DNA of 64,000 bases from Glandiceps talaboti (lineage: Eukaryota; Hemichordata; Enteropneusta; Spengelidae): NCBI RefSeq assembly GCF_964340395.1, contig NC_135560.1, positions 8,407,098 through 8,471,097 on the forward strand, given 5' to 3'. The position numbers were made by a program, and so were the translations under genes. Positions 1-11,659 of the stretch are shown here, in pieces. Each line of letters opens with the position of its first letter. Positions within the stretch are counted from its first letter, which is position 1. A model generated the notes under the pieces. That model saw only the letters and a program-made list of their open reading frames with translations, did not search any database and had not been told where the DNA came from.

Positions 1-1778
1 GTCAAACTATCCATCTCAGCTCAATTTAAAATGTCTCCCAGTTACTCATCGAGCGAATTAATTCAAGACACAAATTGTATATGTTGATCGTAATGAATCT
101 TCTTATAATTCCATGCAGCTACGTGTGTTCCACCTTCTATCCCGTCAGGATAAACAGTAAACGCGTCGAGGAACATTTTCTGGTTTAAACTATAATCCAG
201 CATTGGGTCACCCAGAATGTCAAATTCCTAGCTCACTCAATAATTTTCTCGCTAGTATTGCTTCACCAGTTCTTAACGAACAAGTCTTCATTGAAAGCAT
301 ATTCCAAACATTTTAATCTAGCTAATCCAGACCCTGGACATATAAACTTATAGAAGCCATTTGACATTACCGTGAAGGTCACGAGGCTAAGTGATGTGCA
401 TATGTGGACTGCTGTATCTGACATCTGTGCCGGTTTTGTTGAAATGCATGTCAGAGGTTATATAATTTTTTAGTATACTTTTGGCTATTTAACCTTGAAA
501 ACAGAGTTCTGGCTCAAAAAGCTTATAATGGATAATTATTGGGCAAAATGATGTTTTTAAAATGAAAAAAAATGGCTACCAGTCGGTAATTACCGAAAAG
601 GTCACGAATCATAATAATGAACATGAAAATGAACTTTAGTATTTGACATTGATGCCAGATTTGGTTGAATTGGCTAGTGCATTTCAGAGATATAGATGTA
701 CTCTTTGAAAATAGTTTGCCTGTTTGACCTTGAAGATGAATGTCAGGGTTGAAGGTCACGGTTTCATTAGAAAGCTGATCGTGGATAATGTGGGTGTAGA
801 TACTCAAATGATGCTTCTATCTGTCAAGCTCACAGAGTGTAATAGTAGGCAGAATGTGATTAAACACGACAACAGGGCCAAACCATTCAACCGAAACTCT
901 GATATCAAGCTCTGCGACTTATTTCAAAAGACTTGTTGGATTTCACATTATACTTTAGGGGTGTTTTTCTATTAGATAGTGTGCTTTTCTCACTCGATGT
1001 GTTTGTTCGATATTACATTCCTACCTCCGACTGCGTTGTCGGTTGATACTACGGACAACATCGTGTTCGAAGTAGGAATGCTATATCTTTTGCACAGAAT
1101 ATATAGGTTAGCGGAGCGTAACCGTACCCAGTCCCTCCATATCCCATTCTACTCTGTCTATGTTTCATATGGTTTTATGTCCACGAGAGATAAAATATGA
1201 GACAACTAAGAGTTTTAAATAATACATACCAACCTGTGCAAACGCTCAAAGTACACAAGTTTTGCTATTTTAAAATTTGGCAATCCCTATTGTTTAGAAT
1301 GTTTTTCTATTTGAAATTATTGTTCGTTGCGATTGGTTGACGGCAGTATTCTGTGTATTTGCACAATACCTGTGAAGATAATCCGAGATAAAAAGGTATT
1401 AAAATAAATTTATGAACGGTTATAAATCATGGACGAAAGGGCACATCGAGCTGCGATATTGCTGCTGTACTCCACGATGTTATTATTTGAGCGCGAGGCA
1501 CGTCCAACAGCGAGGGCACATTTTGACATATATAGAACGGTATTTGGCAAACTTATAACATATACATATACAAGATATAAGACATAGGCCGATAATGGAC
1601 AGTCATCTAAAAAATCCAGCAAAATCCTCTCATCTCTAATGCTTTCATTTCTTTTTTTTCATTACCTCTAGCTAGTTTTGGTTTTGGCTATCTGACCTCA
1701 GTTCACCTCGTACCCACGAGGAGTTTTTCCCATCTCACTTCTAAAATATATCAGTAAATCCGTAATGTCAAGAGCAGC
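1..1778. repeat. Gene-poor stretch with degenerate tandem repeat (AAGGTCA-containing units)
   Basis: No gene is supported here. About 350-800 holds two diverged units of roughly 240 bp. Each unit has a stretch like TTTGACATTGATGCC, then a block ending in GACCTTGAA, then an AAGGTCAC motif (near 375, 597 and 755). AAGGTCA resembles a nuclear-receptor half site, but in a repeat this is probably coincidence. Around 1014-1080 an imperfect hairpin has arms starting CATTCCTACC and ending GTAGGAATG. The short ORFs lack family features and look spurious. Confidence 0.4.
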
Positions 1779-1799
1779 GTGTCGCGATAATGTATTGAA
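1779..1799 (+). repeat. 21-bp exact direct repeat flanking hAT-like copy 1 (left)
   Basis: This stretch, starting GTGTCGCGATAATG, is repeated exactly at 9036-9056, just outside the right end of the hAT-like element. It lies 19 bp before the left terminus but only 4 bp after the right terminus. It is therefore not a simple 8-bp target duplication. It may mark a duplicated host segment. Confidence 0.6.
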
Positions 1800-3164
1800 G
1801 GCGATGTCAAGGTGAAGACAGGGCCGTAGCCTGACCAAATTGCCAGGGGGGGGGGGCAGAACTTTGTCTTGGTGCAATCATGCATTTAAAATTTAGAAAA
1901 GTGCTAATTTCAATAAATTTGCATGCAATTTACATAATATATATTTTAGCATACGCAATTAAATATCATATGTAAGGTCAGAAAACATAAAAAATGCTTG
2001 TCAACGGGTAACCTAACCCATCACATTGGGTAAGTAGGTCGATTTCATTTTTTTGACAACGATAAAACAAACCATATATAATGACAGCAAAATGTTTCAG
2101 GTCGAGTTTAGATAGAACTTATTCAGTCATCTTGATACTATCACATGCAATTTGTCTGCATAGCTACAGTTAGGAAATGTACACAATTTACGGTTAAACA
2201 AATGGTGTAGTTCCTCGCACCCTCTTTTCTCAAAAAATGTTAAGCCCCGCCAATTGAAACTCAAGCATTAGTTTAGCCACCCCTTCTCACCCAAATGTGA
2301 AAAAAATTGAAAATAAGACAGTGTAGGAGGCCATTTAGAGGCATAAAATATCAATCCATAGACATAATAAAATACCAGAATTGAAACAATTATGCTATGT
2401 ATTACATATTATCTGGAAGTGTTTTTTGTTGTGGCAAAGCTGAAAGATATTATGCAGATGTGAACATGGTAAATGACTTCTCCCAAAGTTTAATTTCGTT
2501 CCAAAAAATGCGGAATAAAGAGCAAAACATTTCAAGACTTTCAGACTTTTGATGGCCAAATGGTCATAAACTTTTGTTCAATTCTTTTTAGTGCACATTG
2601 GATATTTAATCTCAATTCATGCTTGTATGCAACATTAGAGCCAAGTAAACCACTGTATAAGATATTATATAATTTGGAATAGACTCAAATGTATATTGTT
2701 ACATGTACTATTCAGAAAATATAGCTTTTTCATTTTTTCTGGCCTGATGTCGTATCTTTCAAAGTAGTTGCCGAAAAGATGTCACATTCAAAGTAAAAAA
2801 AAATGGATGGTGCTTTCTCAAATAAGTAACACAACAAAATAATCATTTTCTTTACCGAACTCCCAAAACTGTTATGGCCTCGTTTATGTCGAACCCAAGG
2901 TGAACTCAGTGAATTCTCCTTGTCATTATCATTATAATGGAAATTGAAGTTTGGATTTTGATGTCGAAGGTACAGCTCTGTTTACAAATTCAGGGTCATG
3001 CTTTCCATAGCAAATTGTCGCTTCAAAATGAATTGCGGAATAACGCTAGTGTCAGTGTGCAATGAGATAATTTAATATATCAAACAACATTTTAACCAAA
3101 GACAACGACGAACACAATTATTGAAAGCAATATCTTCAAATAGTGGATCTTAAACTGCATACCT

Positions 3165-3545
3165 ACAGTCTACATGTCTTATTAACCAACATTTACCAAT
3201 ATTTACTCACACTTTATGACTAATTGTCAGTGTCTGTGGGTATAAATGCTAAAATATTATGTCCCCATATTATGGCAAAATAAATCAAAACGGCTAGACT
3301 AGATATATATAAACACTTGTAATGTCGCGTGTTTCATATTCATTGACTTTAATTTATCTGATTTTTTATTATTTGCCGACAAGAAGCATTACGATACCGT
3401 CGTGACGTTTGACGGCATCCCCGAGGATGGCATATTTTAGCCCAATCGTACTCGCGTCGCCTTTTGAACGGCGCATTTAACAATAAAGTAAACATATTTC
3501 ATCTCGAATAAATATACTAGCTATTAGAATACCAATAGGAAACTT
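3165..3545 (+). repeat. Long inverted repeat, left arm
   Basis: The sequence from ATTAACCAACATTTACC to TACTAGCTATTAGA reappears as its reverse complement at about 7760-8147 with high identity. Landmarks in both arms are CCATATTATGGC, CGGCTAGACTAGAT and ACACTTGTAATGTCGCG. The pair encloses about 4.2 kb that includes a LINE. The arms could be the termini of a foldback element nested in the hAT-like copy, or an inverted duplication. Confidence 0.75.
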
Positions 3546-4499
3546 CAAGAAGGTGTATCAGGACATGCAGTGCCACAATATATTTGTAATTGTTGGTCCC
3601 ATAATACACTAATTGATTCGATTTGCTCCGAGCATATGGAAGCACGCTCCGAGTCATTGCATCATGTAAATGGAACTGTGACCGACATAATTTTGTTGTC
3701 CATATATAAAATGAGAGTGACCTGTAAATGTTTCACAGTTTTCGTTGTGGTCTTGTATTGTCACATGTTTGGCTTGTGAACGCAAGTTTACAATGTCATA
3801 TATTATTTTCGGCCAGGGCTGTCTAGGGCGCAATACTCTAGTCCGAGTCTGAGACCCATGTAAAACCTCAGAAACTCGCATTCGGATCGGACTGAACAGA
3901 AGTAGGTCTCATCGACTTGTTGGGGACTCAAATTATTGCTTGTTTTTATCACGGTATACAGGTGATTATTATATATTTGATTATCGGTAGGTGGGTAGTG
4001 TTGTCAAGTTTTGTGCAGTCACCGCGGCCGCGGCGGTGATACGTAGGATAGCCTTCCGCCGATCAAAGCTGAAGCAGTGTATGTACATATATAATTGACT
4101 CGGGAGAGCACATTCGCGTCGGGTTGAATTTATCCGCGTGTTGATATAATCCATATTTATCAGATATATTGTAAAATTCTTCAAGTCGTACAAAAATAAC
4201 GTCGCAAACATCAAAACAAACACTGAGAAATTGGACCGGACGTGGCTAAGTATCTAGTTGCAGGCTTTCTCTCATAACCATGTGCTGGGGTCACGACCAA
4301 GTTGATTGCCGCATGCCGACGTCAATATTGTCCAATCATATATAATATCATGAACACATCGCGATATTTGATTTGTTGGTTTCCTAAACTGTATACTTCG
4401 AATACCATGATTCGTTACAAAATTCTTCTAATTAATATTAAATAAGCTTGTTGTATGAAGTGATATCACAGAGGGAAGAGATCAGGTGTTCGAAAGAAT
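3546..4499. other. Non-coding stretch between inverted repeat and LINE
   Basis: No gene is supported. It holds a short GC-rich palindromic patch (CCGCGGCCGCGG near 4022-4033) and otherwise AT-rich unique-looking sequence. The 5' end of the LINE cannot be placed exactly and may lie in the last 100 bp. Confidence 0.35.
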
Positions 4500-4535
4500 A
4501 CTATCAACACTACTGCATATTCCCGATCACAGAAC

Positions 4536-5520
4536 TTGCAGACCGATGAACCTTCCCGATTTTCACAAAGTAATAACAGTAACCAAAGTTACCTTATATC
4601 CAGTGTGATAAACGTCTTCCAGCGCCTACGTCAGCCTCGTTTTAAGAATTCCTCAAACCTCATCACCCTGCGTCGTGAATCGTCATCATTCAGACCCCGT
4701 AATATTCAATTTACTTTATGGAATGCTCGTTCCATAGAAGGGAAGATACAATCTGTCTTTGATTCCATCATTCAAAATTCGACCAACGTATTTGTGGTGA
4801 CTGAAACATGGTTTAAAGAATCTGACAAAACCATTGCAGCACGGTTATCATCGTCTCTAAGTGGTTACAAGATACACCAAGTTCCACGTACAAAACAAAG
4901 AGGTGAAGGCACGGCTGTCATTTTTAAGTCTAACTCGAAATTCGTCCTAAACAAGGTTTTGCCGTTCAAGTGTTTTGAGGTCATTGATGGTAACTTTAAC
5001 TTTTCGTCATCTTTAGTTCGTCTTCTAGTTGTTTATCGGCCACCCAAAGGAACAATCAATGACTTTGTAGAAGAATTCTCCACCCTCTTAGAAAATGTGA
5101 TTTGCGCAAATGGGAGACTACTCATCGTGGGTGATTTCAACATTCATGTTGACAATCCTGCAAATCCCGACAGCGAAAAGTTCCGTCTGATTTTCTTGAT
5201 TCAGTGGGACTCACTCAACATGTGATTGGTCCAACACAGCAAGGGTCATACATTGGATCTGATTATCACTCGGACAACTGACCCTTGTGTAAATGAAATA
5301 AAATCTGATTGGATCTTGTCATCTGACCATGCTGCTCTTCACTTTTCATCTACATTTACGCGACCACGCCCACGAAAGATTCTCCAATCTTCGAGGAAAT
5401 TGGCTAATATTGACACAAGTGTTCTCCAACATAAAATTGCATCATCGTCATTATCGAGTCTTTCAGAAGCCGACATGAGCGCTACTAAACTTGTGACCGC
5501 ATACAACAATGTGATGACTA
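4536..5520 (+). pseudogene. LINE endonuclease (APE/EEP) domain, frameshifted
   Basis: This is the N-terminal part of the LINE polyprotein. Endonuclease/exonuclease/phosphatase signatures occur in order: WNARS, VVTETWF, a GTAVIF segment, YRPPKG, IVGDFNIHVDN and SSDHAALHF, the last carrying the catalytic His. The enzyme would nick target DNA to prime reverse transcription. The first open stretch stops at 5223-5225. Comparison of the three frames shows that the frame changes at about 5195 and returns near 5240, which bypasses that stop; the protein then continues with GHTLDLIITR. A further shift near 5522 leads into the reverse transcriptase part. The nominal start at 4536 is TTG, so the true start is unknown. 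Confidence 0.8.
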
Positions 5521-7130
5521 CACAGTCATTAATGAGGTTGCACCTGTTGTTAACAAACAGGTTTTGGATAAAGCCCGCGCTCCGTGGTTCACAGAAGAAT
5601 TGCTGTTGACACGTCAAAAACTTCGTCAGTCAGAAAGGCAATGGAGGAAGACAGGCCTAGTTGTCCATGAGCAAATGTTTAAATCTGCTCGAAATGTGTA
5701 TATGGCCAAGTTGCGTGACGCACATTCGTTCTATCATCGCAATCGCATAGCTGGTGCCGATACCAAGAGTTTATTTCGAATAATTGATGACATTGCAGGC
5801 ACTAAGGGTGCACTGGTTTCAAACTTACCGGACTTAGACTCAAATAAACTACCTGATGCCTTCGCAAATTTCTCCCGTTCCAAGATTGAAAAGATTCATG
5901 AGACTTTGGTATCTGTTCCACCCTCTGACCCTCTTGTAGACTCAAGTTTTAGTCTATGTTCTTTTGAAACTGTAACTATTGACTTTGTTGAGAAACTCAT
6001 AAGTTCATTACCAACTAAATCATCATGTCACGATCCCATACCAACAATACTGATAAAACAGTGTTTGCATCAAGTCTCTCCAGCAATAACAGGTATTATC
6101 AATGCTTCACTTAAGTCTGGTGAATTTCCACACTCTTGTAAATCAGCAATTGTCCGCCCTTTACTGAAGAAGTCAGGTCTTGACAAAAATGTCTTGAAAA
6201 ATTATCGACCAGTTTCAAATTTAACATATATTTCTAAATTGATTGAGAAATCCGTTTTGATTCAACTCAATTCGTATCTACGTAGTAACAACTTGTATGC
6301 AAAATGTCAGTCAGCGTATCGTGAGGGCCATAGTACTGAAACGGCACTCATTCGAGTCCAAAACGACGTGCTACGGGGCCCTCTTGATCGCCGGGATGAT
6401 GTTATTTTAATTCTACTTGATTTGTCAGCTGCGTTCGATACCATCGACCATAGAATTTTGATACATAGATTGCGTAATAGAATCGGCATTCATGGTACTG
6501 TACTCAACTGGATTACTTCATATTTACAAGATAGAACAATGAGAGTAAGTGTTGGGTCGATGATGTCGGAAGCACAACCACTTGATTGCGGTGTTCCTCA
6601 GGGTTCTGTCCTTGGACCTGTGCTTTTTAGTTTGTACACAGCACCTCTTGAGGACATCATACTGAAACACGGTTTGGAGAGTATGTTTTATGCTGACGAC
6701 TCTCAACTGTACATCGTTTGCTCCCGTGATAGTGTCCCAAGTGCAAAAATTGATAATTGTATCGATGAAATTAGACAGTGGATGAATGATAACATGCTAG
6801 CACTTAACGATAGAAAGACTGGGGTTATTAGATTCTCCTCTAAGTTTGGTAGTGGGGACCGACCACGGGAGTGTGATGTACATGTTGGAGGCGTCAGTGT
6901 GCATTCTTCTCCAATAGTTCGTGACCTTGGTGTCACATTTGATGTTTCGATGACGATGGTACCACACGTTTCAAGTGTGTGCAAATCAGCATCTTTTGCT
7001 TTGTGGAGGATCAGTAGAATCCGTAATCTTTTAGACCAACGATCAACAGAAACATTGGTCCATGCTTTTGTTACTTCTAGGCTTGATTACTGCAATAGTC
7101 TGCTTTATGCCTGCAAAGGTATCACATCAC
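5521..7130 (+). pseudogene. LINE reverse transcriptase domain
   Basis: Long open stretch in the frame of 5564-7168. Reverse transcriptase motifs are clear: a KNYRPVSNLTYISKLIEK segment, LDLSAAFDTIDH (motif A, first catalytic Asp), GVPQGSVLGPVLFSLY (motif B), FYADDSQLY (motif C, catalytic Asp pair), then NDRKT and a segment with LGVTFD. The order and spacing match jockey-superfamily LINEs. The region upstream (KARAPWF and on) is the usual linker between endonuclease and RT. The active-site residues are intact, but the frame is lost at both ends of the block. Confidence 0.9.
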
Positions 7131-7575
7131 TAAATTACAGTCCATTCAGAATGCTGCTGCACGATTAGTAACCAAAACAAGGAAAGCGGAACATATTACA
7201 CCAGTACTCAATATGCTGCATTGGCTTCCCTTACAGAAACGGGTTGAATTTAAAATCATGTGTTTAACTTATAAAGTTTTAAATAATAGGACACCTGTGT
7301 ACCTTAGTGACCTCTTGAATGTTCGTTCTCCTGGCCGCACTCTTCGATCTACTACAGCAGGAGCAAAAACATTACAGCAGCCCTTAGTTAACACGGTGTT
7401 TTATGGTGACATGGCCTTTTCGTCATGTGCTCCACGTTTGTGGAATCGGCTGCCTGTTGCACTCCGTTCGAGTGAAAATTTTAATATTTTTAAATCGAAT
7501 CTTAAAACATACCTTTTTAATGTATGGTTGTTTTATTCACTTTCTCTGATGTATTGTTTTTTAATGGTAGCTTAG
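7131..7575 (+). pseudogene. LINE C-terminal domain
   Basis: After a frameshift near 7130 the protein continues in another frame, with HWLPLQKRVEFKI, LTYKVLNN, PVYLSDLL, FSSCAPRLWNRLP and FKSNLKTYLF. This is the conserved C-terminal tail of L2/CR1-type RT proteins. The ORF begins formally at 7213, but homology starts earlier (LVTKTRKAEHITPVL at about 7168-7212). Translation ends at 7575, about 60 bp before the ATT tail. Confidence 0.85.
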
Positions 7576-7759
7576 TGCTGTAAGGCGCTTTGAGATGTTT
7601 TTACATGGAAAGCTTTTGTTTTTTTAAGAAATAAATATTATTATTATTATTATATCGCAACAAGGGAAACCATACAAGTTTTCTTCCAGACGAGTTGCTA
7701 AAGTCATATAAATGACAACACGAAACTCACGAAATTTCCTTAATTCTTTACAATTTTAT

Positions 7760-8147
7760 TGCTGATAATATGGGTAATCTAATAGCTAGTATATTTATTC
7801 GAGATAAATATGTTTACTTTGTTGCTAAATGGGCCGTTCAAAAGGCGACATCAGCAAGTACGAGTAAGTGGGCTAAAATATGCTGTCGACGCGTCATGCA
7901 GGTCAAAAGTATCGTAATGCTTCTTGTCGGTAAATAATTTAAAAAATCAGACAAATAAAAGTCAATGAATGTGAAACACGCGACATTACAAGTGTTTATG
8001 TATATCTAGTCTAGCCGTTTTGATTTATTTTGCCATAATATGGGGACACAGTATTGTTGCATTTATACCCACAGACACTGGTAATTAGTCAGAAAGTGTG
8101 AGTAAATATCAGTAAATGTTGGTTAATAAGACATGTAGACTGTACTT
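7760..8147 (-). repeat. Long inverted repeat, right arm
   Basis: Reverse-complement partner of 3165-3545. The arm has small indels and a few substitutions (for example ATGTCGACGCG against CCGTCGTGACG in the middle), so the two arms have drifted. The 7656-7759 gap between LINE tail and arm has no recognisable feature. Confidence 0.75.
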
Positions 8148-8604
8148 TTTGTTTACTGATGTCTATTACAACAACCAGCAACGTACTTTTTCACAACGCT
8201 GTTGAGTTTTATTCACCTGTTGACTACGCTCGACGCTATGACGTCATATAATCCCGTGGCCTAGGTTGGACCGGAAATACCCGAAAACTCTCGAAGTAAA
8301 TCCGAAGGGAACTGACTGAAAAAAGGTCATTTTAAGGTGTTTGCAGACGCTTTTTTAAAGTTTTAAAACCAGTATACATTTCACAAACATGTCGTCTAGC
8401 AAAATACCAGTAGTGAATGTGAGCATTTTGAATCACCTTTAATAGTTTTTCAGGGTCACCAAATATTCCAAAAAGAGATCTGCCGTTTATCAGCATGAAA
8501 TGTTTTAATGAACAAGATGTAAATGAGATCGAGAGCATCTTCGGAGTCACGAGTCACTGCATGCAGCATAGCAGGCAACCTCATGTTGAACGACTTTTTC
8601 CGTC
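8148..8604. other. Inner segment of hAT-like copy 1, no gene seen
   Basis: Unique-looking sequence between the right inverted-repeat arm and the part shared with copy 2. Short ORFs exist on both strands but none has recognisable features. Confidence 0.3.
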
Positions 8605-9035
8605 TTTTTTTTTGAATTTCACTCGCTGACATTATAATTGCGACTTGCTATCTTCAAATGAAGGAGACTTTCAAGACTACTGTTACTCGCGGAAAATGCA
8701 CAGTGCATGTGCGCACTTCTTTTGTACTTTCCCGCGCAATTTTTTTTTAATTTGCTGCAAAATGTTACAATTTGTAACAGGACACATTTTAATTTAAAGT
8801 TAAGCCAGCGTACAATAGCGATATCATGTATAAGATACATATTAGCCATGAGTCAGTGTACAGTCACTTTAGTGAACTATCCATTGAAATCGCGCATGCT
8901 AGGAATCCTCACGTAAATAACGATTTTCATAGCATTGCTATGTATTCAAAAAGTAGCTTTTTTTTTTTTTTTTTCCAAAATCTCAGGGGGGCAGCTGCCC
9001 CACTTGCCCCCCCCCCCAGGCTACGGTACTGGAAG

Positions 9036-9056
9036 GTGTCGCGATAATGTATTGAA
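9036..9056 (+). repeat. 21-bp exact direct repeat flanking hAT-like copy 1 (right)
   Basis: Exact partner of 1779-1799. It also abuts the start of the 1.07 kb duplicated unit at 9055. Confidence 0.6.
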
Positions 9057-10117
9057 CTACATATATGATGTATTAGTACAGTTGGATACCTCCGACCCGT
9101 ACTAATGCGGTCAATCGCAACACTTGCAATAGCGTCTACAGATCTGAGATCGGTCTGTTATTTACGAGTAGATTTTTGAGATCATTCGAAATCGTGATCG
9201 TGTTTTGTGGGATTTTCCGACATCAGTTCAGATGAACAATCAGCTATTTCACAATCAATGCTAGCATTATTATGGATAGTTTTCAGCAACTTAAACACAA
9301 ATAAAAAAAATTATAGTTAATTCTACAAGACCGGGAATTCCGATCTCATTTGTATGCCACACCTGTTCAGCTCACAAAAACAGCTCCGAAAAATAATCTT
9401 TTGAAACATTATGTTGGTGCACTCAAAATGTATGGGTCTTAGGTGTGATTTCTAATTGCCTCGTACCATAACCTTGTAATCTTAACCAGTAAATGCAAAG
9501 CTAACTATTCATAATTACATGATAAGTGAGAGAAAAAAAGAGTCAAAACAGACGATTGGCGGCCGACCTGAGCAGCCACAAGCTTACATTTATATTGTGC
9601 CAGGTTGGGGATTATGACGTCATAGGGAGGACGGGTTCATGCCATTTAGTATAGTAAGCAATGGCAGACAGTAGTAATTTTGACTTTGATATTCGTCAGA
9701 ATTTATCTGAAAGTGACGAATCTTCTTTCAATTGCGACTTTACCATGAGTTTTTTATGTAGGTGTCGTGTCTTACAATAGCAGCAATAGTGAAAATGCTA
9801 CTAGTGATTTTCGAGAGTACGTCGGGTTGATCATCGAATTCTATTGACCTCGATAAAACTCCATACTACTGTTACAAGTCGATTTAATCATTCTTGTAGC
9901 CTTTTCACAGCAGTGTTACTTCATTTAATATAAATCTCGTATTCCATTGAGCTTGTCAGAAGATCTACAAACTCTTTGTTTAACGATTTGAAAATCTAGT
10001 ATTTTAACCACACCGCAAAAGCTGTTAGCAGAATTCAAATTTACAGAATAACATTACCAGAACTCATGTATGTGGTCAGAGTTCATGTATGTGGTCAGAG
10101 TTCAATTAAAGGCCTCT
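9055..10117 (+). repeat. 1.07 kb direct repeat, copy A
   Basis: Runs from AACTACATATATGATG to AATTAAAGGCCTCT and matches 11660-12730 almost base for base. It holds two copies of a 19-bp unit (TCATGTATGTGGTCAGAGT) near 10064-10105. Copy A has an extra ATTTATATTGTGCC near 9590 that is missing from B. It does not begin TG or end CA, so it is unlikely to be an LTR. Confidence 0.85.
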
Positions 10118-10659
10118 CTTTCAACAGTGACGTTTGGCGCGGCGTACCTGTTCCACAAGGCTGTTTTGGAGACTTGAAACCACTGAAGTAATGTTTACGA
10201 TATATTTAGTGATGATGCATTACGTACATCGAGACTATGACCTACATTATTTGGTCGCTAATGCTCAGACCACTATAGTGGCCAGAGGTTAATCTTAACT
10301 CATGTATTCATTTACATAATGACTTCATTTGAATGATCATCTGTGACATCCCGCTGCCAACAACCTGGTTTGGCGGAGAAATTTTCAAATCGTAATACAA
10401 AGAGCAGATCTTTCCACAACAGCCAACATCAGACCGTGGACGAATATATAGTAGCTGTTACAAACAGGGAAAGTAAACAAATGAATTGGATTCATAACAC
10501 TTGGCACAGCATGTATTGGAAGTACATTAACATTTGTTTTATTTTTATTTCTAAAGCACTTTCTCATTTAAAAATATTCAAGACTTTAAAGAATTACATT
10601 CTGTGTTTTGATAAGAACAGTTTTATGACCACTTTACACATTTCACTTTCACAAACAAA

Positions 10660-11410
10660 TTTGAATGACCACATACTCCCTACTTTACCCTATGGAGGAT
10701 ATGAAGGTATAATGCCTATATGTGTCCAAGTTTGAACCCCTCTCTAAATATGGATAAACACAGTTCTATACACCCCCAGTCTAAATGACCACATACTCCC
10801 TACTTTACCCCAGGGAGGATATGAAGGTATAATGCCAATGTGTGTCCAAGTTTGAACCCCTCTCTAAATATGGATAACACAGTTCTATACACCCCCAGTC
10901 TAAATGGCCACATACTCCCTACTTTACCCTATGGGGATACAAAGGTATAATGCCAATGTGTGTCCAAGTTTGAACCCCTCTCTAAATATGGATAACACAG
11001 TTCTATACACCTCCAGTCTGAATGACCACATACTCCCTACTGTACCCTATGGAGGATATGAAGGTATAATGCCAATGTGTGTCCAAGTTTGAACCCCTCT
11101 CTAAATATGGATTAACACAGTTCTATACACCCCTAGTCTAAATGACCACATACTCCCTACTTTACCCATAGGAAGTGTATATCTGTATGCCACTGTTTAG
11201 CCAGCTTTTACCACCCCGGGTAAATAAAGATAAACTTGGCCATATATACACCCTGTAATATTACCATATTTCACAGCATCTATACCATGGGAAGTATATA
11301 GCTGTATGTTGATGTTTTGCCAGCTTTTTACCAACCCAGGTAAATGAGGATAAACGTGGCCGTATATACAGCCTGTGATATTACAACATTTCACAATGTT
11401 TATTATATAT
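10660..11410 (+). repeat. 118-bp minisatellite with two subfamilies
   Basis: Units start near 10671, 10790, 10908, 11026 and 11145 with CCACATACTCCCTACT and contain GAACCCCTCTCTAAATATGG. From about 11170 the array continues at the same period with a diverged variant (GCCAGCTTTTACCA at about 11201 and again at about 11320). The two unit types are therefore diverged blocks of one array. ORFs running through it are repeat artefacts. Confidence 0.85.
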
Positions 11411-11659
11411 GATGTATATGGTTTGTATATGATGTATTTTACCCCTGGAAAAGGAAGGGAAATAATCACATTGTTCTACCTTTAACATGCGGGTCAAACA
11501 TATTGTTAAAAGTGGTACTGTCCCAAGTTTACCACCCTGTCAAAGGCGGTGTTAATGTGAACGTGGACACAGGAGGATAAATATGAACACACATGGTACT
11601 TTGCCCATGTTATTTAGGTACTTTACCCCCCCTGTTAAAGTGGACTTTTTGTACAGTGG

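Larger units (their letters stand above)
4500..7655 (+). mobile_element. L2/CR1-like non-LTR retrotransposon (LINE), decayed
   Basis: In order it carries an apurinic-type endonuclease, a reverse transcriptase and the C-terminal domain typical of L2/CR1-type elements. The 3' end runs GGCGCTTTGAGATG, then AAATAAATATT and an (ATT)n tail at about 7636-7653. Short TTA/ATT tails of this kind are characteristic of L2/CR1 elements. The reading frame is broken by at least four shifts or stops (near 5195-5245, 5522 and 7130), so it cannot encode an active protein. Its position between the inverted repeats shows it inserted into, or was captured by, that structure. The clade assignment is inference from motifs and tail. 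Confidence 0.85.
1819..9031. mobile_element. hAT-like DNA transposon relic, copy 1 (non-coding, with large internal segment)
   Basis: The left end starts CAGGGCCGTAGCCTG, followed by a G-tract and CAGAAC. The right end is the inverse, with a C-tract then CAGGCTACGGTACTG. CAGGG-type termini and a GTAGCC core are typical of hAT-family non-autonomous elements. Both outer parts (about 1819-2785 and 8605-9031) align with the second copy at 30536-33011. The middle (about 2785-8605) is absent there, so it is either an insertion here or a deletion there. No transposase ORF is visible. An 8-bp target duplication could not be matched exactly. The hAT assignment is inference from the termini. Confidence 0.6.

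Noticed and set aside
10385-11092. ORFs across the minisatellite as a repeat protein
   Set aside because: The 118-bp period is not a multiple of three, so no frame stays open over units.
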